Shown: piece after piece, positions 7,380 to 14,986 of the stretch | Position numbering within the stretch: the first letter of the stretch is position 1 | Layout of the letters: each line of letters starts with the position of its first letter | Source: an uncultured Oscillospiraceae bacterium | Lineage (GTDB): Bacteria > Bacillota > Clostridia > Oscillospirales > Oscillospiraceae | Reading direction: 5' to 3' | DNA length: 38,798 nt | NCBI GenBank assembly: GCA_934565615.1 | Contig: CAKTIH010000003.1 | Location: forward strand, 1 to 38,798 | Position numbers and translations under genes: made by a program | Notes under the pieces: generated by a model | The model's database searches: none | Told to the model about the DNA's origin: nothing | Seen by the model: only the letters and a program-made list of their open reading frames with translations

Positions 7380-9536
7380 TCACTCCACCAACTCGAAGCC
7401 ATGCTTCACGCGGCAGTTGCCGTCGCTGTCATAATTGTAATAGGTATAGGCGCGTTCATTGCCTTCGGGGTGATCGTCGCTGAATGCCTTTATAAGAGTG
7501 AGGCGGCCAAGCTCGTCATAGATATACTCGCTGCGAGTCCAGAAGCGGTCATTGACGGTGTACTCCTCAAGGAGGTTTCCGGAATCATCATACTTATAGG
7601 TGATGGTGTTGGAGACGCTGCCGTCTGGATCGTGCCATATGTCGCGGAGAAGATGTCCTGCTTCATCATATTCGAAGTTTGACCAGCGCGTTTCACCTGT
7701 GCTGTTCACGCGACATTCAAGAGCAAAGCCACCGGGCGTGTAGTCATATTCCACCCAAGAAATCATAATGCCGGAATTTTCGCCGTGGGTGGTGACGATG
7801 CCGTCATGCTCGGAATAGCCCTCGGCTTCAAGCGGAACGCCGAACAGCTCAAAGATGCTCATGCCAAGACCGTAAGAGCTATAGCCGCCCAGATCCGGGA
7901 CATAACCGTTGCTGCCGTTGCCGGCAGTGTATATGGTAACGGTTCGTCCATCTGCAAAGGTGAGGTAAAGGGGATTAAAGCTGTCGCAGTCCAAGGCTGC
8001 GCTGTGAGTGCCGTCATCCCGGAGCATCAGGGAGAGCGTCGGGAGCTTATCGGCGGGCAGGGAATAGGACTTTCCGAGCTGCGGGACATAGAGGGAAGCG
8101 GAGGTGATGCTGTTCATGTCATACCAGACATGGACATAGTCGGGGTCTTCCGCGGTGCCGATGTTCTCGGAAGCGCTTATGGCTTTGTAGGGCAGGGCGT
8201 CATAGGTCGCGCCCATCGTCCATGTGCCGTTATCGTCGGAGCTCATGTTGAGACTGCGGCAATAGATATTCGTGCCGCCGACACTGACGCATTCCCAGTC
8301 GAGATTTGTTTTCGGTGTGCCGCTGAACTGGATCCAGCCGTCCGCCATGAAAGATACAGTTATAAGCGAGTAATCAATGAGCTTGAAATCGGAGATATAC
8401 GGCTCGATGGATTCCTTATAGGCGAGCTTAACATAGTACATATCCCAGTCGGTAACGCGGCTGCCGAAGTCCGGTTCGGAGCTGAGGACAACGGAATCAG
8501 CGGCGGAGACAGTGTCAGAGACTCTTTCGAGAGGCTCAAAGTCACTGTCCATGCCGCGCTTGGGATCGGTGAGCGCTGCCCAGTCGAAGCTCTCGGCAAG
8601 CCCCTCAAGCTGCTTATCTGTGATGTTGAAGCTGATAAACGCATCACCTATGCCGTCGATGATACCGTCGCCGAGATAGTCGGCATAGCCGTCGTGCATG
8701 AAGCTCATGACGTAGAAGGCGGTGTCGGAATCAAGCAGGATGAACGAGGCGCGGCGGCTGCGGTCATCGCTTTCGGAGTTGGCAAGGTGCAGCGTCACAC
8801 CGGAAGATGTCTCATAGTCCCACTCGGTGAAGCCGTTCACGTCCACAACACTGCCGACGACATAGCCGAGAGTGCCCTTGGAGGCGCGGCGGAAATCAAA
8901 GCCCACAGAGCAGGGAAGCTCTGCAGACGTGACATAGCCCTGCATATCGAAGGTGCCCTCTTCATATATATAAGAGCTTCCGTACCAGCTCTCCCAGCCG
9001 TCATGCTCACGGGTGAGCCTGCCGGTACCGGCTGCCTCATAGAAAGCCTTTTCACCGGCGGGGAAGGACATTTCACCCAGCGTACGCAGGCCGTACTTCT
9101 CGCATATCTCGTCTACCTTTTCGTAGCCCTCTCTGTTATGGACGAAGTACCCGCCGTAGCGCTTGTCCATTTCAAGCAGTTCCTCTTCGGAAAGGTCGCT
9201 GGTCTTATAGCTATATGGGTGCGCGTCACAGTATTCGTTCAGTTCACTAATGGCCATGTTCTCCGGCGAACCGGCAAAGCCCTGAAGGGAGATCACCGTG
9301 CGTCCGTTGTCCCGGCGCGTGCCGATCTTCAGGCTGCTTATGCCGAACCATCCAGAGGCCGCGGCAGCCGCGGTGAAGAGCGCGGAGATCACGGCGGCGA
9401 TAAGCAGGGTACGCCAGATAGTTTTATGTGAGGCGCGCTTTTTATCGCCGGTACGGTAGCCCAGCGCGTCCTGCGCCTCGGTTATGTATCGGGAGTCAAT
9501 GCCGCTCATGGCGGCAAGAAGCTTTTCGGAATTCAT
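7380..9536 (-). CDS. anti-sigma-like membrane protein with C-terminal YD repeats
   Basis: A 718-residue protein whose start codon overlaps the stop of the ECF sigma factor gene (ATGA). Residues 1-40 are a short cytoplasmic segment, 41-62 are one membrane helix, and the rest is probably extracellular. This gene order and topology are typical of clostridial ECF anti-sigma partners, so I infer that the N-terminus holds the sigma factor. Most of the exterior (about 65-590) is unrecognised and rich in Asp, Gly, Ser and Tyr. The last 120 residues carry YD/RHS-type repeats: FEYDEAGHLLRD, YKYDDSGNLLEEY, YIYDELGRLTLI and YNYDSDGNC. YD repeats in other proteins bind sugars or build toxin shells. Here they may form a sensing or wall-contacting domain. 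The function is otherwise unknown. Confidence 0.75.
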   Translation of the reverse strand: MNSEKLLAAMSGIDSRYITEAQDALGYRTGDKKRASHKTIWRTLLIAAVISALFTAAAAASGWFGISSLKIGTRRDNGRTVISLQGFAGSPENMAISELNEYCDAHPYSYKTSDLSEEELLEMDKRYGGYFVHNREGYEKVDEICEKYGLRTLGEMSFPAGEKAFYEAAGTGRLTREHDGWESWYGSSYIYEEGTFDMQGYVTSAELPCSVGFDFRRASKGTLGYVVGSVVDVNGFTEWDYETSSGVTLHLANSESDDRSRRASFILLDSDTAFYVMSFMHDGYADYLGDGIIDGIGDAFISFNITDKQLEGLAESFDWAALTDPKRGMDSDFEPLERVSDTVSAADSVVLSSEPDFGSRVTDWDMYYVKLAYKESIEPYISDFKLIDYSLITVSFMADGWIQFSGTPKTNLDWECVSVGGTNIYCRSLNMSSDDNGTWTMGATYDALPYKAISASENIGTAEDPDYVHVWYDMNSITSASLYVPQLGKSYSLPADKLPTLSLMLRDDGTHSAALDCDSFNPLYLTFADGRTVTIYTAGNGSNGYVPDLGGYSSYGLGMSIFELFGVPLEAEGYSEHDGIVTTHGENSGIMISWVEYDYTPGGFALECRVNSTGETRWSNFEYDEAGHLLRDIWHDPDGSVSNTITYKYDDSGNLLEEYTVNDRFWTRSEYIYDELGRLTLIKAFSDDHPEGNERAYTYYNYDSDGNCRVKHGFELVE

Positions 9537-10090
9537 GCAAGTCCCTCCTCAATAAGAAATCTGCGGAGCTTGCCGCGCGTCCGGTGGAGCATGGAAGCGG
9601 TCTTACTCTCGGAGAAGCCGAACTTCTTTGAAAGCTCCGCAATCGGGGCAAGAAACCAGTAACGGCTGACGAACAGAGCGCGCTCCGTCTCCGGGAGCTG
9701 TGCGAGAAAGCGATTCAGCGCCGCGGCAAGCTCGCGGTTCTCGACCTCGCGCTCAAGACTGTAGGCTGAGGCGGTGCATTCGTCCAGCTCATCGAGCGCG
9801 AGGGCGACCTCTCCACCGCCGCGCTTTAAGCGGTTCTTATCTATGACGCGGGAAAGGGCTAAGTTGCGTGTGATGCGCCCCAAGTACGGCGCGAGAGCCG
9901 ACGGGCGCTTATCCGGCATGGACTTCCACGCGCGCATATAGGTGTCGTTCACGCACTCATCGCTGTCCTCGGGGTTTTGCAGGACGTTATAGGCGATGGT
10001 GCGGCAGTACGCGCCGAACTTCTTTGCGGTCTCCGTGATAGCCGAGTCCGAGCGCGCCCAATACAGGTCAACTATTTTTGAATCATCCAT
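9533..10090 (-). CDS. ECF-type RNA polymerase sigma factor
   Basis: A 185-residue sigma-70 family factor. Region 2 covers about residues 15-85 (AKKFGAYCRTIAYNVLQNPE, then DECVNDTYMRAWKSMP and RITRNLALSRVIDKNR, the -10 recognition helix). Region 4 covers about 120-180 (LAQLPETERALFVSRYWF, then a helix-turn-helix ELSKKFGFSESKTASMLHRT). Region 1 and most of region 3 are absent, as in ECF factors. The MDDSKIVDLYWARSDSAI start is typical of a clostridial ECF group. AAGGAGG lies 7 bases before the ATG. Translation is coupled to the downstream membrane protein, its likely anti-sigma partner. Its target promoters are not evident. Confidence 0.9.
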   Translation of the reverse strand: MDDSKIVDLYWARSDSAITETAKKFGAYCRTIAYNVLQNPEDSDECVNDTYMRAWKSMPDKRPSALAPYLGRITRNLALSRVIDKNRLKRGGGEVALALDELDECTASAYSLEREVENRELAAALNRFLAQLPETERALFVSRYWFLAPIAELSKKFGFSESKTASMLHRTRGKLRRFLIEEGLA

Positions 10091-10209
10091 GACTTGTCCT
10101 CCTTGTAGGATTGGAGATGGTAGCCTTCACCTATATAAACTGCGTTTAGCGCGATCCATTGCACTGTTCGCGCTTTTTCGACAGAAAAATAAATTTTACT
10201 TTCTTTTTC

Positions 10210-10238
10210 TTGATATACCGGCGAGGTAATGATATTAT
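10210..10238 (+). promoter_or_regulatory. promoter of the lipoprotein gene
   Basis: TTGATA (10210-10215), 17 bases, TATTAT (10233-10238). The leader holds a perfect 7-bp hairpin GCGCGGG/CCCGCGC (10251-10257 and 10265-10271) close to the predicted transcript start, and a GC-rich palindromic stretch near 10297-10312. Confidence 0.55.
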
Positions 10239-10337
10239 ATTAGAAAAGATGCGCGGGGTACAGTCCCGCGCGTAAAAAGAACCAGTCGTTTTCCTGCGGC
10301 GCGCGCCGCGGGCGGACGGAAAGGGGACAGATCCTAT

Positions 10338-11123
10338 ATGAGCAAGAAGATATTGAAGCTTATAGTCGCGGCGCTGACGGTATGCGTCGCGGTCATCGCG
10401 GTCGCGTGCACGCCGTTCGGCATAGGCGCGGAGCCTACCACGGCGCCGACACCCGTTATAGCGACGCCTGAGAGCACGGCGACGCCCAGCCCGACAGTTT
10501 CGGCCACACCGACACCGACGCCGTCGCCCTCCGGTTCGCCCGAAGCGTCCTTGGCGCCGAGCCCCGGACTTGTGAAGCCGGCAGGCGCGATAACGCCCGA
10601 TCCGTCTCTGTACCCTAACGCCTCATCTTCTCCCGCGGCCACCGCACCGGCGGGCGCGCCCACGACCTCGCCCTCTACCAAGACCGCGCACAGCCATACC
10701 TTCACGACCACGAAGGTCCCCGCGACGACGGAGTCCCAGGGCTACACGATATACCAGTGCACGGGCTGTGAGTTTTCATACAGGGATAACTATACCCCGA
10801 AGCTGAGGGCAAACTCCACAACGAACAATACCACCGGCAGCACCGGGACTACCGGGAATACCGGCAGCACCGGGAGCAGCAGTACCGGCAGCAGCACGAC
10901 GACCAAGAAGAACGACCCGTACCTTGACGACAGCGGAAGCTGGAACGATCCGTACTCCGACAACTACAGGGAGGACTACGGCACGCACACCCATCACTAC
11001 TACAGGACTACCGACTCGCGCGGTAATGTGATCTACCGCTGCGACTGCGGCAGCTACTACTATCCCGACGATGATTACCGGGATTACGGCGACGGCAGGT
11101 ACGACGATATTTATGCGGATTAA
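10338..11123 (+). CDS. secreted lipoprotein with Thr/Pro/Ser linker and Cys/His motifs, unrecognised
   Basis: A 261-residue protein. The signal peptide MSKKILKLIVAALTVCVAVI is followed by a lipobox-like AVAC near residue 24, so it is probably lipidated and held on the outer face of the membrane. Residues 30-115 are a Thr/Pro/Ser-rich linker (TPTPTPSPSGSP). Then HSHTFTTTKVPATTESQGY plus YQCTGCEFSYRDNY form a zinc-ribbon-like His/Cys unit. A Thr/Gly/Ser linker and a Tyr/Asp/His-rich end follow: HTHHYYRTTDSRGNVIYRCD, then CGSYYYPDDDYRDYGD. The second CxC-like pair after HxHH suggests that the first unit is duplicated. Metal binding or wall contact is an inference. No catalytic domain is seen. 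Confidence 0.75.
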   Translation: MSKKILKLIVAALTVCVAVIAVACTPFGIGAEPTTAPTPVIATPESTATPSPTVSATPTPTPSPSGSPEASLAPSPGLVKPAGAITPDPSLYPNASSSPAATAPAGAPTTSPSTKTAHSHTFTTTKVPATTESQGYTIYQCTGCEFSYRDNYTPKLRANSTTNNTTGSTGTTGNTGSTGSSSTGSSTTTKKNDPYLDDSGSWNDPYSDNYREDYGTHTHHYYRTTDSRGNVIYRCDCGSYYYPDDDYRDYGDGRYDDIYAD

Positions 11124-11134
11124 ACCGCAATGAA

Positions 11135-11238
11135 ATCCGACCTGCGGTCGGATGAAATCTGACTGCGTCAGATGAAATCCAGCCTGCGGCTGGATGAAAT
11201 CGCCGCCATTGGCGGCGGATATGGTGTCCCTGCGGGAC
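11135..11238. repeat. string of five small hairpins with ATGAAATC-type spacers
   Basis: Five hairpins in about 100 bases, four with a TGC triloop: ATCCGACC-TGC-GGTCGGAT (11135-11153), ATCTGAC-TGC-GTCAGAT (11157-11173), ATCCAGCC-TGC-GGCTGGAT (11177-11195), GCCGCC-ATT-GGCGGC (11202-11216) and GTCCC-TGC-GGGAC (11226-11238). The first four are separated by GAA (within a recurring GATGAAATC). Stem sequences differ while pairing is kept, which points to selection on structure or to a hairpin-duplicating element. The string lies between the lipoprotein stop codon and a strong terminator, in its 3' untranslated region. Confidence 0.8.
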
Positions 11239-11253
11239 GGATCAAATTATTAT

Positions 11254-11290
11254 GAGCGCACTGCGATTTTCGCAGTGCGCTCAATTTTTG
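11254..11290 (+). terminator. rho-independent terminator after the hairpin string
   Basis: A perfect 13-bp GC-rich stem (11254-11266 with 11270-11282), TTT loop, then AATTTTTG. This is a strong intrinsic terminator for the lipoprotein transcript. Confidence 0.85.
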
Positions 11291-11292
11291 TA

Positions 11293-11321
11293 TTGACAAA
11301 TAGGTGTATGGTGCGTATACT
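11293..11321 (+). promoter_or_regulatory. promoter (and possible operator) of the GntR-ABC operon
   Basis: TTGACA (11293-11298), 17 bases, TATACT (11316-11321): near-consensus. GTGTAT...GTATAC elements inside the spacer and -10 (about 11305-11320) form a short imperfect inverted repeat, a plausible site for self-repression by the YtrA-type regulator. Confidence 0.75.
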
Positions 11322-11361
11322 GTATATATCCGATATGAACAGTAGAGACAGAGGTGAGAGC

Positions 11362-11757
11362 TTGAATCTGATAATCAGCAACGCGGGCGACAGGCCGATA
11401 TATGAGCAGATATACACGCAGATAAAGGACTGCATTATTTCCGGGGAGCTGTCGGAGGGGGATATGCTGCCGTCGATACGGGCGCTGGCAAAGGACCTGC
11501 GCATCAGCGTGATAACGACGACACGCGCCTATGACGAGCTTGAGCGCGACGGCTTCATCTACCGTGTCCCCGGCAAGGGCTGCTACGTCGCGGAGAAGAA
11601 CATGGAGCTTGTGCGCGAGGAGCACCTGAAGAGAATAGAGCAGCACATGCACGAGATAGTCGCGCTCGCCGTGCCCTGCGGCATGGACGAGGCGGAGACG
11701 GCGCGGATGCTGGAGCTTATATGGAGTGAGGAGGAAAACAGCGATGAACGCAATTGA
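11362..11757 (+). CDS. GntR family transcriptional regulator, YtrA subfamily
   Basis: A 131-residue DNA-binding repressor. Its winged helix-turn-helix covers about residues 10-75: PIYEQIYTQIKDCIISGELS, GDMLPSIRALAKDLRISVIT, TTTRAYDELERDGFIYRVPG and GKGCYV are GntR hallmarks. The short C-terminal helix region without a large effector domain marks the YtrA group, which usually represses its own ABC transporter operon in response to cell-envelope antibiotics. I chose a TTG start at 11362 with AGGTG 5 bases upstream. An in-frame ATG at 11335 would leave almost no leader after the promoter and has no ribosome binding site. The 3' end overlaps the ABC ATPase start. Confidence 0.9.
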   Translation: MNLIISNAGDRPIYEQIYTQIKDCIISGELSEGDMLPSIRALAKDLRISVITTTRAYDELERDGFIYRVPGKGCYVAEKNMELVREEHLKRIEQHMHEIVALAVPCGMDEAETARMLELIWSEEENSDERN

Positions 11758-12595
11758 AATAAAGGGACTTGAAAAGCACTATGAGGGCTTTCAGCTCGGC
11801 GGCTTTGACCTGACGCTGCCGTCGGGCTGCATCATGGGGCTTGTCGGCGAGAACGGCGCGGGCAAGAGCACAACGATAAAGATCATCATGGACGCGATAG
11901 GCCGGGACGCGGGCGAGATATCCGTGCTCGGCGTCGACAACAGAAGCGCCGGGTTCAGGGATGTCAAGGAGGACATCGGCGTTGTGCTCGACGAGGCGTA
12001 CTTCCCGGAGGTCATGAGCGCGCGGAACGTCGGCAAGGTCATGGCGCTGACCTATAAGAACTGGGACGCGGCGGCGTTCGAGGGCTATCTTAAAAAGTTC
12101 TCGCTTGCGCCGGATAAGATATTCAAGGACTATTCGCGCGGGATGCGCATGAAGCTTGCGATCGCCGCGGCGCTCTCGCACGGGGCGAAGCTCCTGATAC
12201 TCGACGAGGCGACGAGCGGGCTTGACCCAATGGCGCGCGACGAGCTGCTCGATATCTTCAACGACTTCACGCGGGACGAGAACTGCTCGATACTGCTCTC
12301 GTCGCACATCGTGAGCGATCTGGAAAAGATATGCGATTACATAGCGTTCCTGCACAGGGGCGGGCTCGTGCTGTGCGAGGAGAAGGATAGGCTGCTTGAG
12401 GAGTACGCGCTGATACGTCTCCCAGAGGAGCGGCTCAAGGAACTGCCGGAGGAGAGCGTCATAAGCCGCAGAACGAGCGGCTACGGCACGGAGGCGCTCG
12501 TTCTGCGCGGCGGCATACCCGCGGCGATACCGACCGAGCACACGAGCCTTGAGGACATCATTCTGTTTCTGGCGAAGGGGGACGAGAGAAAATGA
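11744..12595 (+). CDS. ABC transporter ATP-binding protein
   Basis: A 283-residue cytoplasmic ATPase that drives export through the next gene's membrane protein. Walker A is GENGAGKST (residues 35-43), the signature is degenerate (YSRGMRMKL near 130), and Walker B with catalytic Glu is LLILDEATSGLDP (D154, E155), followed by a switch His in LLSSHIVSDL. This fits the bacitracin/YtrB/NatA-type exporter group. The start at 11744, with GAGGAGG upstream, overlaps the GntR stop codon by 14 bases. The substrate is unknown; the YtrA-type regulator suggests a cell-envelope stress or peptide antibiotic role. Confidence 0.94.
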   Translation: MNAIEIKGLEKHYEGFQLGGFDLTLPSGCIMGLVGENGAGKSTTIKIIMDAIGRDAGEISVLGVDNRSAGFRDVKEDIGVVLDEAYFPEVMSARNVGKVMALTYKNWDAAAFEGYLKKFSLAPDKIFKDYSRGMRMKLAIAAALSHGAKLLILDEATSGLDPMARDELLDIFNDFTRDENCSILLSSHIVSDLEKICDYIAFLHRGGLVLCEEKDRLLEEYALIRLPEERLKELPEESVISRRTSGYGTEALVLRGGIPAAIPTEHTSLEDIILFLAKGDERK

Positions 12596-13203
12596 AAGGG
12601 CTGCTGCTAAAGGACTGGTACACGCTTATAAAGCAGATGAAGATAATGCTGGTGCTGATGCTGGTGTTTGCATGTGTTCCGGGCTACTCGATGGCCGCGT
12701 TCGCGGTGGTCTACGCCGCAATGCTGCCGGTTACGGCGCTTGCATACGACGAGCGGAGCAAGTGGGATGAGCTTGCCGCGATGCTGCCGTACTCGGTTAA
12801 AGAGATAGTCGGCGGCAAGTATGTGCTCGGTGTGACTGCCGTTGCAGCGGCGGGTGCGGCCGCCGCTGTCGCACAGCTTATACTGAGCCGCTTCGGGTGG
12901 ACGCTGTTTGACGCGGAGGCGGCGTTTGCGCTGCTGTTCACGGCCTGCCTTGCGCTCATCATGCTGGCGATAAACCTGCCGGTGATGTTCAGGCTGGGCG
13001 TCGAGAAGGGAAGAGTGCTCTTCACGATACTCATATGCGCGAGTGCCGCGGCGGGGGTCATACTCTCCGACAAACTCTCTGCGCTCATTGACGGGATCGG
13101 CAGTCCTGTGGCCGCGGCGCTGGCGCTGCTGGCGATAGCTGCGGCGGCGCAGATAGCTTCGTTTGAGATCTCCGTTCGGTTCTATGAAATGAAGAGGAAA
13201 TGA
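12592..13203 (+). CDS. ABC-2 type transporter permease
   Basis: A 203-residue membrane protein with about six hydrophobic helices, starting MKGLLLKDWYTLIKQMK. The KDWYT start and the cytoplasmic loop YDERSKWDELAAMLPYSVKE are typical of the short ABC-2 permeases paired with YtrA/GntR and NatA-like ATPases. The start codon overlaps the ATPase stop (ATGA), so translation is coupled. It should dimerise to form the pore. No extracellular sensing domain is present. Confidence 0.88.
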   Translation: MKGLLLKDWYTLIKQMKIMLVLMLVFACVPGYSMAAFAVVYAAMLPVTALAYDERSKWDELAAMLPYSVKEIVGGKYVLGVTAVAAAGAAAAVAQLILSRFGWTLFDAEAAFALLFTACLALIMLAINLPVMFRLGVEKGRVLFTILICASAAAGVILSDKLSALIDGIGSPVAAALALLAIAAAAQIASFEISVRFYEMKRK

Positions 13204-13207
13204 AAAT

Positions 13208-13241
13208 ATGCCCCATGACCGGTGTACCGATCATGGGGCAT
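13208..13241. terminator. terminator hairpin after the GntR-ABC operon
   Basis: A perfect 11-bp outer stem (13208-13218 with 13231-13241) with an inner CGGT/ACCG pairing, between convergent genes. T-tracts are short (leftward TTTTCA). Confidence 0.7.
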
Positions 13242-13247
13242 GGTGCT

Positions 13248-13481
13248 TTAATTATACTCAGACAGAGGACAGGCGGAGCGGAGGGATCCAAGGAACTGCT
13301 CTAAGACGGGATTGCCGCTGTCACGCCGCCACGCGGCGATGATCTCCTCATACTCGCCCTCGCCGACCATCGGGACAAAGCTGAGATTATCCGCGTTATA
13401 GAGCTTATCGGTGAAGTACCCGGGCAGAATGGAGATGCCCTCCTCGGCGGCGACAAAGTATCTGAGCTGGTTGCGGTTCAT
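13248..13481 (-). pseudogene. LysR-type regulator remnant with internal deletion
   Basis: A 77-codon frame that begins MNRNQLRYFVAAEEG and continues at once into ISILPGYFTDKL...FVPMVGEGEYEEIIAAW. The first part is the classic LysR N-terminus (start of the DNA-binding helix-turn-helix). The rest is the end of the effector-binding domain. About 200 residues are missing, including the recognition helix. The joint falls at a short shared motif (VAAEEG), as if recombination between similar sequences removed the middle. A good GGAG site lies 7 bases before the ATG at 13481, and its promoter region is still intact. It diverges from the NSS transporter it may once have controlled. A functional DNA-binding protein is unlikely. 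Confidence 0.75.
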
Positions 13482-13506
13482 GCGGACACTCCATAACATA
13501 AGTTTT

Positions 13507-13566
13507 GCTTATTTTATCATGGCGAAACGGCTCTTGTAAAGGGAAAATGCAAGGGATAAAATAAGC
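13507..13566. promoter_or_regulatory. divergent promoters with a perfect 12-bp inverted repeat
   Basis: GCTTATTTTATC (13507-13518) and GATAAAATAAGC (13555-13566) are perfect inverted copies, and each contains a TAAAAT -10 box. Rightward: TTGTAA (13534-13539), 17 bases, TAAAAT (13557-13562) for the NSS gene. Leftward: TTTACA (13535-13540), 18 bases, TAAAAT (13511-13516) for the LysR remnant. The two -35 boxes overlap, so the promoters compete. Confidence 0.65.
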
Positions 13567-13592
13567 ACATCTTTTGAAAATGGGTGGATGAA

Positions 13593-14947
13593 ATGAAGAG
13601 AGAATCATTTGGCTCAAGGCTCGGCTTTCTGCTGGTCAGCGCGGGCTGCGCGATAGGCATCGGAAACGTCTGGCGTTTTCCGTACATAACAGGCGAGAAC
13701 GGCGGCGGGTACTTCGTGCTGTTCTATTTGATATGCCTGCTGGTGATGGGCGTGCCGGTACTGACGATGGAGCTTGCGGTGGGCCGCGCGAGCCGCAAGA
13801 GCGCGATACACGCCTACGGCGCGCTTGAGAAGCCGGGACAGAAATGGCACATACACGGCTGGTTCTGCATGCTCGGCTGCTATATGCTGATGATGTATTA
13901 CACGACCGTCACGGGCTGGATGCTAAGCTACTTCGGAAAGTTCCTGACCGGCGTTTTCCATGCTGGCATGGGAACGGAAGAGGTCGGCGGCGTGTTCGGC
14001 ACGCTGCTCGCATCGCCCGGTGAGATGGCAATATGGACGGAGCTTGTGGTCATACTCGGCTTTGCCGTGTGCAGCTTCGGGCTGCAAAAGGGGCTTGAGC
14101 GGATATCCAAGTACATGATGCTGGCGCTGCTCGCGCTCATCCTCGTGCTCGCGGTGCACAGCCTGACGCTGCCCGGCGCGGGCGAGGGCATGAGGTTCTA
14201 CCTGCTGCCGTCGATAGAGAGCATCAGGGAAAACGGCTTCGGCAAAATGATAACCGATGCGATGAATCAGGCTTTCTTCACGCTGAGCCTCGGCATTGCG
14301 GCAATGGAGATATTTGGCAGCTACATGAGCGATAAGCACACCCTCGGTGGCGAGGCCGTACGCATCTGCGCGCTCGACACCTTCGTCGCGCTGATGGCGG
14401 GGACGATAATCTTCCCGGCCTGCTTCTCCTTCGGCGTCGCGCCGAATCAGGGGCCGTCGCTCATATTTGTGACGCTGCCGCAGGTGTTTGTGAACATGGC
14501 AGGCGGGCGCTTCTGGGGTGCGCTGTTCTTCCTGTTCATGATCTTCGCGAGCTTCTCAACGGTGCTGGCGGTGTTCGAGAACATTCTGCCATCTGCATGG
14601 ACACCTTCGGCTGGAACAGGAAAAAGGCCGTGCTCATTAACCTTGCGGCGCTCGCGCTTTTGAGCCTGCCCTGCGTGTTCGGTTATAATATCTGGAGCGA
14701 CCTGCACATCATCGGCGGGCGCGATGTGCTCGACAGCGAGGACTTCATCGTCAGCAACCTCCTGCTGCCCTGCGGATCGCTGGTGTATCTGCTGTTCTGC
14801 GTGAGCAAATGGGGCTGGGGCTTTGACAAGTACATTGCCGAGGTCAACAAGGGCGAGGGGCTGAAGCTCTCCCCAAAGCTCAAGCCATACTTCCGCTATG
14901 TGCTCCCGGTGCTGATACTTATAATTCTTATACAGGGACTTGTATAA
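13593..14947 (+). pseudogene. NSS family Na+-dependent transporter, disrupted by a frameshift
   Basis: The first part (from 13593) shows the neurotransmitter:sodium symporter signature: SRLGFLLVSAGCAIGIGNVW and RFPYITGENGGGYFVLFYL near the N-terminus (TM1 with the unwound GxGNVWRFPY motif), then MELAVGRASRKSA. It stays in frame until about 14585. The remaining C-terminal part reads in another frame from 14585 to 14947 (ICMDTFGWNRKKAVLINLAA onward). Joining needs one extra base between about 14585 and 14586, giving VFENI + SAICMDTFGW as in intact relatives and about 450 residues with 11-12 helices. Without it, translation ends at 14663 with 24 odd residues. Substrates of such transporters are amino acids. 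The start at 13593 follows GGTGG. The cause may be a real mutation or a sequence error. Confidence 0.85.
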
Positions 14948-14952
14948 TATTG

Positions 14953-14980
14953 ACCGCGCACTGCCGATGCAGTGCGCGGT
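14953..14980. terminator. bidirectional terminator between NSS and MFS genes
   Basis: A perfect 12-bp GC-rich stem (14953-14964 with 14969-14980), CGAT loop, followed rightward by TTAGCTTT and leftward by CAATATT. It lies between convergent genes. Confidence 0.75.
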
Positions 14981-14986
14981 TTAGCT

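Noticed and set aside
7785..9431. 548-codon rightward open frame
   Set aside because: It is opposite the anti-sigma-like gene, whose frame has a signal of real coding (membrane helix, YD repeats, overlap with the sigma factor).
11135..11238. riboswitch or tRNA-like element
   Set aside because: The stems are independent short hairpins with no conserved core or cloverleaf, and the location is 3' of a gene.
14575..14600. programmed frameshift in the NSS transporter
   Set aside because: There is no slippery heptamer, upstream Shine-Dalgarno-like stimulator or strong downstream structure, and no known programmed shift in this family.
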